Below are positions 23,221 through 54,067 of a DNA stretch of 64,000 bases, piece by piece. Numbering within the stretch: the first letter of the stretch is position 1; each line of letters begins with the position of its first letter. Under the pieces are notes generated by a model. It was given only the letters and a program-made list of their open reading frames with translations, did not search any database and was not told the DNA's origin. The translations under genes and the position numbers were made by a program. The DNA comes from Ignelater luminosus (taxonomy: Eukaryota > Arthropoda > Insecta > Coleoptera > Elateridae), in assembly GCA_011009095.1 (NCBI GenBank), contig VTPC01004385.1, forward strand, positions 1 to 64,000. Reading direction: 5' to 3'.

Positions 23221-24090
23221 GCTAATAGACGTGTTTAGTGATGACGTCACGAGACACAAGAATTCAAACGTTGATTCCAAACAAAACAACTCTCTTAGCA
23301 ACGGTAGTTACGGACAGCGCACATTGTGTATGTTAACTAATAACTACGTTAGTTACATCCTAGCAACCAGATTTGTTTGGAGTCAATGTGTGACATCACA
23401 CTATTCACGTCTATTGTTTTTACTACAAACTGTCAATTTAACAGACAAATTTTATGAAATACGGTAACCATAATTTTTTTTCATCTTGCATCCATTTCAG
23501 TAAACACAGACTTAACAAACTGAGTAATAACTGAATATAAACTCACAAATTCACACGTGGTAGCACACTCGAACTCCTACCTCTACGCATGAACCGCTCG
23601 GCACGACCAATATCCGTTCGGTGTACGATGACAGTCTCTTGCACCAATTCCTAAAACACCTCAAGTTTCAAACTTAATAATATCAAAAACAATCATCGCT
23701 AAAAACAAATGAATAGAATTGATTTTGTAGGAAATCTTGCCTAATTCAATTTTGTACGAAGTGAATGTTTCGCTAAAAGATCGATATTTACAAAACAACA
23801 GACAAAAGGTTAGAAAATTGACAGGTTTTGCCCTTTAACTACGCGAGCTCACCAAAAATGAGACGGGATAATTATGTTTCATACATCAGGGGACCTCCTC
23901 CAACAGTCCTACAAAGTATCAAAACTTTTGTGAACTTTTCTGGGAAAACCTCTAATTTGACTGCACTATAAATTTAAAAATCGTGTTAGCTTTTTTGCAG
24001 GTTCAGGTAAAACGGCAATCTGATTTTTGAGTAAATTTAAATAGTAATATCCATGGTTACAATAGCGAGGAGTCCCTGAATTAGTTATTT

Positions 24091-24209
24091 ATGCAACAAG
24101 TGAGTAAAGTGTATGTTTTTTTCACGAGAAGGAAAGTTTGCCGCACGAGCCGTAGGCGAGTGCGCAAATCCGCCGAGTGAAAAAAGTAACTTTACTCACG
24201 AATTGCATA
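24091..24209. repeat. Short imperfect palindromic element
   Basis: Arms with gtgagtaaagtgtatg and ctttactcac pair across a GC-richer centre (cgcacgagccgtaggcgagtg). It has the architecture of the element at 879-985: complementary arms and a central cgag/ggcg hairpin. No ORF. Confidence 0.5.
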
Positions 24210-24516
24210 CAAAACTTTTTTCACGTTCGTAATAAAAATCAAGAACTACCTACTTCAATAACGGCTTTCTCGATGCTTCACATCAATGCGTTCTAATTTC
24301 TGACAAATGCCAGTGGCAGCCTCCTATGTGTTTAAATATTTTGCGTTAAAAAATGACACGTTATGATACTTTTTTTCACTCAAATGCGTGAAAAAATGAA
24401 CCGTTATGGCACTTTTTTTCACGCTTCTATCGCGATGAAACAAACGCATCCTTTATAAACGAAAATTAATGAAAAATGTTGCACTTTTTTTCACGAACGT
24501 GAAAAAAATATATTAA

Positions 24517-24923
24517 GGCTGTTTTACATTATACTTTTTTTCGTCTAGAACTTTTACTAAATTTTAAACTAGCTCGACTTGGATAATGTAAATCAGAACA
24601 ACTGTTTCCAAGTTTTTATGCTAGATTCTAGATTTAAAACTAGGTCCGGTCCTATTTTTCAGCCAAGTTTGTATACTAGACCTGCGCATTAGAGCGATTT
24701 TCAGTGATACCAACCTTTTATAACTAATAACTTTGATGCTTTCTTGATCTCTGGAATCGAAATGTTTTATGTATTTATAATATAGTGTTGGCGACATTGG
24801 CAACAACTTTGTCAGCTACCTTTAAAATTTCCTAAATAGAGGCGGGAAATTTAAGTTCAATATAGTACGCAATATATAGTATAGTAACTAGTTTAGCCGA
24901 AAAAAGTATAATGTAAAACGGAG
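24517..24923. mobile_element. MITE with long-spaced terminal repeats
   Basis: The left end gttttacattatactttttt and right end aaaagtataatgtaaaac are inverted copies about 360 bases apart. A sequence very similar to the left end (tttcacattatacttttttt) is present at 42849 inside another element, so this is a dispersed family. Confidence 0.6.
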
Positions 24924-25030
24924 TTTACATCTGATTAGAAAAAAGCATTATAACATGCGATCATAAAAATTTAAGTTCCTAGAAACTGTAAAATGTTTCC
25001 GTAGGCCATAGCTTAGACACAACGCATGTT

Positions 25031-25056
25031 AACACATAACCTATAAACTGATGATT
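25031..25056 (+). repeat. 26-bp direct repeat, copy 2
   Basis: Identical to 23195-23220. The two copies bracket the palindrome and MITE at 24.1-24.9 kb. Confidence 0.6.
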
Positions 25057-25748
25057 TTGCTTTGTTTCTAACCAAAGATATAATACGTTTCTAATGCAAA
25101 TTGTCAATTTGACAGATAATATTCCGGAATAAGCTAAGACAAGATTTTTTCTTTTATAGTCTCCTAGAACTTAAATTTTAATGATCGCATGTTACTATGT
25201 TTAACTCATTTTAAAAAGATTGAATTAAAGAGCGGGTGACCTTTGGAAACAAAATCTGGATTGCATAAAAACAGCCATGTAGGTGCATCATCGTATGTGA
25301 ATAACCTCGTATATTTAGTGGTAGTAGGCGTAGTAGGTGTAAGTTTAAATTTTACGGTACTTGATTTCGAAACGTTCTGTACAGTATTATACGCAGTTTC
25401 GACAACTTTTACAAGAGATTTTCACTATTAGGTTTGATGTCCAAGTGTGGCAAATAGGTATTGTTTGATTGGTGCATATTTATAAATAATAATATTGATT
25501 TTTAAAGATTTTAGAAATTGTCAGAGCGCTGCTAAAATGTTTAAATAATACAAGAATATATATCACAGTTTTTAGTTTACTCTGTGTTCATAAATTATTC
25601 GAACATGGTTTCTGAAATAACTTAATAAATAAGTATCGTCATTTTAATAAAAAAATCTAATAGCAAACATTTAGTTAAAATTGTTTAGAAAAATAGTATT
25701 TGAGTCAATTTTGAAATTTTTGTGCCAAATTAGAAAGACTGACCAGGA

Positions 25749-45906
<20,158 letters not shown>

Positions 45907-48094
45907 ATAGCTTTTTATATTGAGGGAAAATAACTTACAAATATGTAGATTAGTATTTGTTTAGTTATTATTAAAATTTGTTAAGAAGGAATTTATATTT
46001 ATTTTAGTAAATGATGAGGATGTTAAAGTATATTTTGTTTAACAGTTGAATTTAATGTTATATTTTATAAGTAGAAGTTTGATGTTTACAATCTATGTTT
46101 AGAAAAATGTAAGCCTCAATGAATTATTAAAAGGAATTAGTTAACAATAGACGAATATCCTTTACAAGTATTTTATTTAATCATCAATTATTAAGTTTGA
46201 TTTGTAAACTCTTTATCATTACATTTAGGTAGCAGTTGAAGTTGTAGTTTATTGTTGGCAATTTATAAGATTTTGTTTGACCCTTATAAAAGCATAGTAT
46301 TCCAACCTCATGTCATTAAACAGTAAGGCAACAGGGTTACATATCATTTTAAATCAAATGAAACAACATTTATGACATTATACGATATTTGGACCTTTGT
46401 CCATTAACATTCATTATAAAATAAATGCTAATGGACTGTTACGTTTCTTTGGAAACTCCCCGATATATTTATTGAAATTTATTTCTATTTATTAAAGTAT
46501 GAAATTTTATTGTGTTTTGTATTCACATTTGTGAGGCCTGAGTGATATGCGCCGATAGCATTGTCACTGTATGTTTGATTTTCGTGGTGAACAGCTATCT
46601 GGCCATGATTAATTTCAGATTCTTTCACTGCGAAAATATTAATTGGAAGTTATCTTGCATTTTGAGCTTTGATCTTTCTCTTCATTGAGTGCTTCCGAGT
46701 TCCGTTTGTTCTTTTGGTATTTAAAAATACAGATCTCAGGTATGTGCTTCCTAGCGTTGTCAATAAAATCTTCAAATATGTTCTTTCTTTCTTAGGAAGG
46801 CTCCCTCATAAATTGTCTTAGCAATTACTTGCTGCACGAATTCTATAAGCCCACCTACATCTTGGTAAGTGAGGAATTTTTGTAATCACAGGACCTTTTT
46901 TATAGCGAGGATGTTTTGTTTCAGGGCTTTTTTTTCCTTTTTCTTTTTTTCATCTGGTCTTGTCCTTTGCTTCTCTCTCGATCTCCCTATTCGTTCACCA
47001 TCCGTTGGATCTTCCCTGTTCGTTGGCGTTGGGGACCTACGATCCCGCATTACGGGCCCCGACCGTCATCCGGAAAACCAGTGGTGACTGCCGTCTACTG
47101 GGGTGAAACAATTTTGTTTTTTTTTGTATATATATAATTTTATTTCCCCTAATTAATTTCCTTCCTTTCCTACATTCTTCATAACACAAGTCCCTCATTC
47201 CTGTAATATTAATTGTTTATTTTGTGAATTGATTCAATTAAAAGAATATAAGTTCTTAATTTTTCTTTGCATTTATAAATAGTTCTTAAAAGTTTATTGT
47301 TCAATTTGTACGATCCAAGGTTAGCTAACCGAAGGTTACGCACCTGGTGGTGTTGATATTAAATTATCTATAACTTTTATTTTTCAATTTTTGCTTTATT
47401 CTATGGAGAAGTATTTTAACATTTTTATCATCCATTCATTATTGTAATCCTTAATTAATAATTTTTGTTAATAAAGCAGCTAAAATATTAAGTAAAGTAA
47501 GTCATTCAGCAGAACCCACCCCCCTTAGTCGGGCGAATGAACGCCCGCCCCAAATGTAAGTTTTTTTTGTTATAAATTTATTATAACGGGTGTTCCCCGC
47601 TATAGAACAAAGGCTATGCTAGTAATGAAAAACAACGTGGTACTAAGTAGTATAACATGTAAGCAGAGAGTAAGAGAGAGAGAGCGACTGGACTGTTTCA
47701 GTTAACTTTGCAATAGAAAAGAAATGCAATGTTGTTTGAATTGGAGGAAGAGGAGGAGTTAGCTAACAGGTTTTTAAGAATATTGTATGGTTAAACGGTA
47801 ACACCTGACACATTTCAAAAGGAAATTTCTAAAGCTACAGGTTGGCAGCACTGCCCTGCTTGGTTCAGAGTAGCAGGCTGTTACTAGCAGCTGACGCCTT
47901 GGAATTCACTTTTTTATGAAGTGTTGGTCTGTGCATGATCGTGTCACTGTTGTTAAATTATTTATTTCAACCAATTTATTCAATTACGAGTTTTTAATGA
48001 AAATTCCTCAGGCAGTTAAATCAAGGTGCTGCAACATTTTGCAACATTTTCATTACAAGCAGATCTACATCGACCTGGCGGTTTCCTGTCAACA
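45907..48094. other. Non-coding region after NALCN with an unusual GC-richer patch
   Basis: Begins with the NALCN 3' flank. From about 46970 to 47100 there is a C/T- and GC-rich patch unlike its surroundings, followed by a TA-rich stretch, and near 47520 a cgggcgaatgaacgcccg hairpin. The pattern (pyrimidine-rich, TATA-like, AATAAA at 47471) could be a solo long terminal repeat or a noncoding promoter, but I found no matching second copy or duplication. No protein gene recognised. Confidence 0.35.
46420..46425 (+). promoter_or_regulatory. Candidate poly(A) signal of NALCN
   Basis: AATAAA about 515 bases after the NALCN stop. It sits in the loop side of an imperfect hairpin (ccattaacattcat / ataaatgctaatgg). 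The hexamer is common in such DNA, so this is a candidate only. Confidence 0.35.
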
Positions 48095-48546
48095 ACACGA
48101 CTTGGGTCGTGGGACAAGTAGACCAAGTACTTGGGTCGTGTTGTAAGTGGGCCAAGTACTCGGATGGTGGTGTAAGTGGATCAAGTGCTTGCACTGTGGT
48201 GCAAGTGGATCAAGTATTTGGGTTATAGTGGAAGTTAACTCAGTACTTGGGTCGTGGTGCAAGTTGATGAAATGCGTGGGCTATGTTGTAAGTGAACTCA
48301 CTGCTGGGTTCATGTTGCAAGTGGACCAAATGTTTGGGCTATAATGTTCGTATACCAAGACTAGGGCCGTGGTGCAATAGAACCAAGTACATGTATTTTG
48401 GCGTAAGTGCTTGGGCCGTGGTGTAAGTGGACCAAGTGCTTGAGTCATGATGTAATTGAAATGATGCAACTGCTTAGACGGTGGTGCAAGTACCTGGGGC
48501 GTTTTGTAAGTGGATCAAGTGCTTGCCGTGTGCTGGAAGTATACTA
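48095..48546 (+). repeat. ~29-bp minisatellite, left block
   Basis: Tandem degenerate units of about 29 bases with the pattern gtaagtgg-a-caagtgcttgg-cgtggt. About 15 units are seen before the maT insertion. Continues at 49861 on the other side. Units vary by substitution and there are no unique spacers, so it is not a CRISPR array. Short frames through it are repeat artefacts. Confidence 0.85.
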
Positions 48547-48571
48547 CAGGGTTAGTCATATGAAGTGTCCC
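48547..48571 (+). repeat. Left terminal inverted repeat of the maT element
   Basis: 25 bases, exact reverse complement of 49836-49860. Similarity stops directly inside (atagaaaa versus catctatt). Confidence 0.93.
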
Positions 48572-48664
48572 ATAGAAAAACGGTCAGAAAATGTGGTGTG
48601 AAATACTTTTTTTATTGATAAAAGCACAAAAATGTTGGAAAATAATCAGGAATTCAGAATCGAG

Positions 48665-49759
48665 CTACTTTGGCTCGATGTGGCCACCTTTCGCATGGAT
48701 TATTGCCTTGAGACGGCCGGGGAATGACTCACAGGCTGCCCGAATGTGCTCTAGTGGTATTTTGGCCCATTCACGTTTGAGTGATTGTTTCAGAGCATCC
48801 ATACTGGCGTGTTTTTTTGCGCGCACTTTGCTCTCGAGGATGGACCAGATGGAATAGTCCATAGGATTTGCGTCTGGCGAATTCGAGATCCATTGTGTGG
48901 AAGAAATGAACCTTGGAACGTTGGTTTTCAGCCATTCTTGGTTCACACGAGCTTTATGAGCCGGTGCTGAGTCTTGTTGGAATGTCCAATCCGCATGACC
49001 GAATTGTTTACGTGCCCACGGCTTCAGAGCAGCTTCCAGAACACTTTCCCGATAATAAGTCGCATTGACCTTGACACCAGGCTCGATGAAAACGAGTGGA
49101 GAGCGCCCAGTAGCTGTTACAGCTGCCCAGACCATTATTTGCGATGGGTAATTGCTTCGGGTCACCAATCGATGTTTCAAATTTTCGTACGTGCGCTCTG
49201 TCAAGTAAACACGATCATTTTGGGTGTTTACGAATTGTTCGATTGGGAAATTTTTCTCATCAGAGAACACAATGTTCGGAAATTCGCCACTCGCGGCCAA
49301 GCGAAGCAACTCCTTAGCTCTTTCGAATCGAACTTTCTTCTGGTTCGGTGTAAGATCATGCGCTTTTTGTTTCTTGTAGGCCTTAACTTGGAGCTCATTT
49401 TGTAGTATGCGACGAATGGATGATTGTGATATATTCAGTTCTTTTGCCATTTGATTACCACTACGTCGTGGATTTCGCTCAAGCCGCTTCTTCACCTTTC
49501 GAACCATTTCTGGTGATGTTGCTGTTTTTTTCGGTCCACCTCCATAGCGTTTTACAACGCTGCCAGTTTCATTGTAACGATTTATGGTGCGATACACAAA
49601 CTTCCTATTCACTTTGATGTGTTCGAGCTCACGCACAATAGCTGATTGGGATTTTCCAGCCAAATATAGAGCAATCACACTATTTCGTTTGAATTCCATC
49701 ACGAATAACTTTTTTTCTATTTGACCGATACGCAAATGCTTCTGGTGGCTTGTAAACAA
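48665..49759 (-). CDS. maT (DD37D) mariner-family transposase
   Basis: An intact frame of 364 codons; the likelier start is the second Met (MEFKRNSVIALYL, at 49699), giving 344 residues, the usual size. It cuts and pastes the element at TA sites. The N-terminal helix-turn-helix region (residues 24-125) has a basic GGGPKK linker near 73-78. The catalytic triad is visible: D167 in NIVFSDEKNF, D263 in WTFQQDSAPAHKA, D301 in SPDANPMDYSIW. The last two are separated by 37 residues, the DD37D signature of the maT group. No stop or frameshift. Expressed from the element's own flank if at all. The family call rests on spacing and motifs; subgroup is not resolved. Activity is inferred only from intactness. 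Confidence 0.93.
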   Translation of the reverse strand: MFTSHQKHLRIGQIEKKLFVMEFKRNSVIALYLAGKSQSAIVRELEHIKVNRKFVYRTINRYNETGSVVKRYGGGPKKTATSPEMVRKVKKRLERNPRRSGNQMAKELNISQSSIRRILQNELQVKAYKKQKAHDLTPNQKKVRFERAKELLRLAASGEFPNIVFSDEKNFPIEQFVNTQNDRVYLTERTYENLKHRLVTRSNYPSQIMVWAAVTATGRSPLVFIEPGVKVNATYYRESVLEAALKPWARKQFGHADWTFQQDSAPAHKARVNQEWLKTNVPRFISSTQWISNSPDANPMDYSIWSILESKVRAKKHASMDALKQSLKREWAKIPLEHIRAACESFPGRLKAIIHAKGGHIEPK

Positions 49760-49835
49760 TGTATTGAGCTGTTATCGGAACAATTTTGGCGCAGCTGTCA
49801 TGAACGGTTTGACAGCTGTGAATTGCCAATAGATG

Positions 49836-49860
49836 GGGACACTTCATATGACTAACCCTG
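49836..49860 (-). repeat. Right terminal inverted repeat of the maT element
   Basis: Exact partner of 48547-48571, followed immediately by TA. Confidence 0.93.
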
Positions 49861-50345
49861 TAATTACTTGGGCCATGTTGCAAGTGGTTCAATTGCTTGA
49901 GCCATGGTACACGTATACCAAGTGCTTGGACCGTGGTGCAAGTGGACAAAGTGCTTGGGCTGTGATGCAAGGTCGTGGTGTAAATGGAGCAAGTGCTTGG
50001 GTTATGATATAAGTGAATTAAGCGCTTGGGCCTGATGCAAGGGGACCAAGTGCTTTGGTCGTGGTGCAGGTGTACCAAGTACATCGTCCGTGGTGCTAGT
50101 GGACAAGTACTTGAGTCATGGCGCTCGTGGACAAAGTACTGGGTTCGTGGTGGAAGTGCATGAATTTCGTGGATCGCATTGCAAGTGAACCAAGTGTTTG
50201 TGTCGGGATGTAAATGATGCAGGTGCTTGCGCCGTGATTCAGGTGGACGAAGTGCGAGTGGACCATGTTATTTGACCGTTGTGGAAATGGGCCAAATACT
50301 TGTAGTAGTCAAGTGGAGCTAGTGCTTGAGTCGTGGTGCAGTTTA
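49861..50345 (+). repeat. ~29-bp minisatellite, right block
   Basis: Continuation of the array seen at 48095-48546 (units such as gtgcttgggttatgatataa), decaying to the right and ending near 50345. Removing the maT element and one TA restores a continuous unit: ggaagtatac followed by TA and attacttggg. Confidence 0.85.
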
Positions 50346-50583
50346 CTTTATTACATGATGATATTAACCTTGTTTAATAAATATTCGTATTTTGCGGAAA
50401 TTGTGTCATGAATCTTTACGTATTCAGAAAGAAAAAAGTTCTCTATTTAATAAGGAAAGAAAAAATGTTTCAAGCTGTTTAAGAAAAAAAGTTAATTTTG
50501 GCGTTTGGCTCTGTTTAAACAAACAGTGTATAAATTGACATACTGTTGACATCAACGATTTTTCTTATTTTATAGTTTTAGGT

Positions 50584-50811
50584 TCGAGCTCAATATCTAA
50601 CGTGTTTAGAACGCGCGTTTCAAAAATATTTACGTCAGGGTTGGCTATGAGGATAAAAACATTTCTCTTCGAGCATTATACATATGATTTAGAAACTGTC
50701 AAACCTGACATTCTATGTGCTATTTTAAAAGATGTTTTAAGTGCTGCTTTCAGTCAAGAAACTGACCTATTCTTGAGTAAACACTTTGATTACTGGTTTA
50801 TAAAAATTTAA
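50584..50811 (+). other. Unrecognised short ORF
   Basis: A frame preceded by a plausible acceptor (ttttatag) ends ...MRIKTFLFEHYTYDLETVKP, CAILKDVLSAAFSQETD and LFLSKHFDYWFIKI, then TAA. The amphipathic, low-repeat composition looks protein-like, and it could be the last exon of an unannotated gene or a relic. I do not recognise the family, and no upstream exon was found through the adjacent minisatellite. Confidence 0.2.
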
Positions 50812-52695
50812 CCTGCCACTAATATTGACCATCAAAACCGTCAAAACGACACGTTCTCAGTTCCAAAGCTAACTCTGACGTAAAATCTTGGGACACTCGT
50901 TACTTATACAACACAAACAAAAAATCAAAATTGAGAAACAAAAAAACTTGATCCTTTTGAACATCTTCAATACCCATTAGCATTACAATCCCTAATACAA
51001 AATAAACAAATGAAAATCATTTTATTGAATTTTATTTTTTTAAATCTGAGGTACTAAATACAACAGAATTATTTAGGTTTATACATATTAACATAACAGT
51101 TTTAAAAGGTATCTCTATGAAGAACTTTTTCTAAAGAAATCTCTTTTCCATGTATTTTCCATACCACATAAATATTCGCAATCTTTATAGCAGAATGGAA
51201 GGATATCTAGACAAACTGTAAAAATGACAATTTTATTTGTGTATATTATCTGACTGAACATTATTCTGTGTATAAATGGAACCTATCTGTTAAGAAGATA
51301 TGCTTGATTGGTTTTTTCATCATCTGTATTAAACGTTGTTATCCTGAACTGGTTTTTGTATTGTAATGTAACAGATACATTTTGCATCTAAAGAGAACGA
51401 TAAAAAATATTAATAAGATAAATGTTTTGGCATATTTGTATGAACAGTAGTGTTTAGAAAGTATTCGTGATCTATCTACGTGAATTTGAACAATTTAAAA
51501 TTGGGCATAAAGAAACTTTACGCGTTGACTTCTTTTCATTTTCTTCTACACTATGTTGTGCAGATTTAGACATTCAGTAGACATGAATAGGAGGATATCC
51601 TATAGCCTAAGATGGATTCAGAACCACCAGAAGTGTCCAAAGACACTTACTTCTATTTAGGGATATTCTTTTTGGCACATTATACAGCTTGGTAGCTTGC
51701 CGTTGTTTTCCAAAAAGAAGCGATTTCAAAAATTCGATGTAAGTTTTGATCAAAAGTCAAACCACTCGATTGAAAGTCTATCTGAATTTAAAGTCCGTAG
51801 ATGTAAATAAGTTACATTTAGAGGCTTTATCTGCATTATATTAGATGCTATGTAGTACATTACGTATACCTAATAATGCTTTTCTTACTAACTAACAAAG
51901 TTTGTGTTTGCCTTGGATATTAAAATATCTAATCTCAAGGTGTCTACAAGGATGTAGTACTTATATTTTCAGAAATACTATAAAAATATATACCCACTCA
52001 CTTCCAGTTCTGTGTTTCTCAGTATCCCACACTAGGAAAGACGTAATTATTAACGATGGAATCAGCGATGAGAGGGAAGCGAGTACCTTTGGCTGAATTA
52101 ACAGTTTAAAAGATTCTTTCTTGGCAGTAAAAAAGAAAAGTAAAGTGTTGGCTGCTATTGCAAAGATACAAGCATAGACAATAGTGAATCTTTCTGAAAT
52201 GGTATTAATTAAAGAGAAAGATACTGTTGTGTATTTTGCAGTCACCTATGACATTGGGTAAATGGGAGCAATTCTTGTTTAGGACAGTTGTATTCAAGCT
52301 TCTGATATACATTTTGGAAATAAAGAAGACTTGTTTGCTATTAGTCAAATTCAATATTTTTGTTACTATAATTATATAATCCGTCAAAAATGACATTTAC
52401 TGTTTTAGACGTTTTGTAAAGTAATGAATGATTTTCGGCAATGGCAATACAGCAAGTGATTTCACAATATTCAAAGCGTTCGCGTTTTATTTCTAATGTG
52501 TTACTCTTTATGGAACATCCTGTGAAATCGAAAGTTTTATGTTTTTACAAATAATACCGCTATCCTTCAATTACAGATAGTTAGGACATTCTGTATAAAA
52601 GCGTGTTTATTAAAAGGGAACCAGTTGTTATTAGGAACCGAAATTCAGATCATCACGACGCGACTTCAAACTAGGCTTGGATTTAGGTATTGCGT

Positions 52696-53030
52696 AGGGT
52701 GACCATTTTTATTGCAACATAATGCGGGACAGAGCGTCCATTGCGTGCGAAGCACACGTAAATACGTGGCAGTGGAGTTTTTTTTGAAAAAATCCTTTAA
52801 AGTGTCATTTTAAAACAGAAATTTATTAAAAAAGTATCCATTTTATATAATATTTATTTAAATAGTAAACATTGATAAATAACATAAGCATGCGCGTAGA
52901 TGAGTGATTGCGTTCATATAGTCATGTAACGCAGAGACGCGCGAATAAAATATAATCGAATATTATAATATTCACATGATATGATGAATTATCTAATTTG
53001 GGACATTTTCCGGGACGAATGGTCACCCCA
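52696..53030. mobile_element. Nonautonomous element with 9-bp GTATTGCGT duplication
   Basis: The ends agggtgaccatt and aatggtcacccca are inverted repeats, with further shared gcgggac/cgggac text inside. GTATTGCGT occurs exactly outside both (52687-52695 and 53031-53039). 335 bases, AT-rich centre, no ORF. The 9-bp duplication suits a MULE-like element; 8-bp trimming would suit hAT. Confidence 0.8.
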
Positions 53031-53070
53031 GTATTGCGTGATGTTACTGCATAAATTTTTGTGCATTATA

Positions 53071-53779
53071 CAGGGTGTTTCATTAATAAATGGAAATATT
53101 TTAACTGTAGAATCCTGAGCTCAAAATATTAAGATTTAACCCAAATCACTTAGATAAAATGTGGCTCCTTACTGAGTTACAGGGAGTTTTATTTACAAAT
53201 TTAAAAACTATTTGTACTCAGTACTTTAAAACAATTTGACGTATCCTTGTCATACTTGGCAGGAAGTGTAAGTACTGTACACCCTACTACATTATGTTAA
53301 ATAAACGTTCCTGGCTACTACCAGAGGCGTAGGATAGGGGCAAGTGAATGGTTGACTCTTCCCAAATTCTACGCCACTGGCGGAATTGCCATTTTAGCAC
53401 AATTTTTCGATTGTCCAATACTTTCTATGTAAATAACATATTCTTCATTCATAGCGATATAGTCATTATTTCTCGAGATATTTAAAGTTAAAAATGAAGC
53501 GGCACAGTTATTTGATTTTAATGTGTATTAATTATGTCGGTGTTTTTGGGTTATAGGATTGCATTTATTATGCAAATGAAACTTTAAGCCCTATTAGCAA
53601 CAAAAGATAATGTTATTTATTAAAATTTCTTGAAACGAATAGTTTTTGAATTTTTAAATAAAACACCCTGTAACTCAGTAATGAGCCACATTTTATCTAA
53701 GTGATTTGGGTTAAATCTTAATATTTTGAGATCAGGATTCTACAGTTAAAATATTTTCAATTATTAATGAAACACCCTG
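53071..53779. mobile_element. Foldback-type MITE with TA duplication
   Basis: The arms 53071-53210 and about 53638-53779 are near-identical inverted copies, outer end cagggtgtttcattaataa. TA flanks both sides. A small inverted pair (ccagaggcgtagg / ctacgccactgg) lies in the centre. 709 bases, noncoding. Confidence 0.78.
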
Positions 53780-54067
53780 TATTATGGTATTTTATCTTGC
53801 GGGTTTAAATGGTCATTGTTAAAAATGCCAACCCTCTTATTATTTTTACGAAAACGTAATTTGAATGCCCAGGTAAAATCTTGTTCTTCCTAAAAACCGT
53901 CTTTCAAATGACAACGTGAACTCCGGTTCCTGGTTATTACACTTTACATGCAAACAACAGAGTGATATCAAGTACTTATATATTGAATCACCCGCCTTGT
54001 GCACATTTCCAGCATATCACAATCAACTGGCAGACAAAAATACCGACCCCAGACAAACGACGATGGC

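Larger units (their letters stand above)
19931..25748. other. Intergenic region between divergent TopBP1 and NALCN
   Basis: About 5.8 kb separating two genes transcribed away from each other. It must hold both promoters and any noncoding first exons, but I cannot place a TATA box or initiator with confidence. It contains MITEs at 20181-20424, 20561-20962 and 24517-24923, a palindrome at 24091-24209 and a 26-base direct repeat. No coding exon was recognised. Confidence 0.6.
48547..49860 (-). mobile_element. maT-type mariner-like transposon, apparently complete
   Basis: A 1314-base element bounded by perfect 25-base terminal inverted repeats (48547-48571 and 49836-49860, beginning cagggttagtcatatgaag) and flanked by TA on both sides (48545-48546, 49861-49862). 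It contains one long uninterrupted transposase gene on the minus strand. Perfect ends and an intact frame indicate a recent insertion. It interrupts the 29-bp minisatellite. Confidence 0.93.

Noticed and set aside
48147..48344. Frame rich in Gly, Trp and Cys that could look like a secreted peptide
   Set aside because: It is periodic translation of the minisatellite, with no signal peptide or conserved start.
48974..49405. Plus-strand frame of 143 codons
   Set aside because: It is antisense to the maT transposase and has no domain.
48095..50345. Regular ~29-bp repeats resembling a CRISPR array
   Set aside because: Units are contiguous and degenerate, with no unique spacers, in a eukaryotic genome. 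It is a minisatellite.
51961..52245. Hydrophobic minus-strand frame considered as a chemoreceptor exon
   Set aside because: No receptor signature motif, no phase-compatible neighbours.
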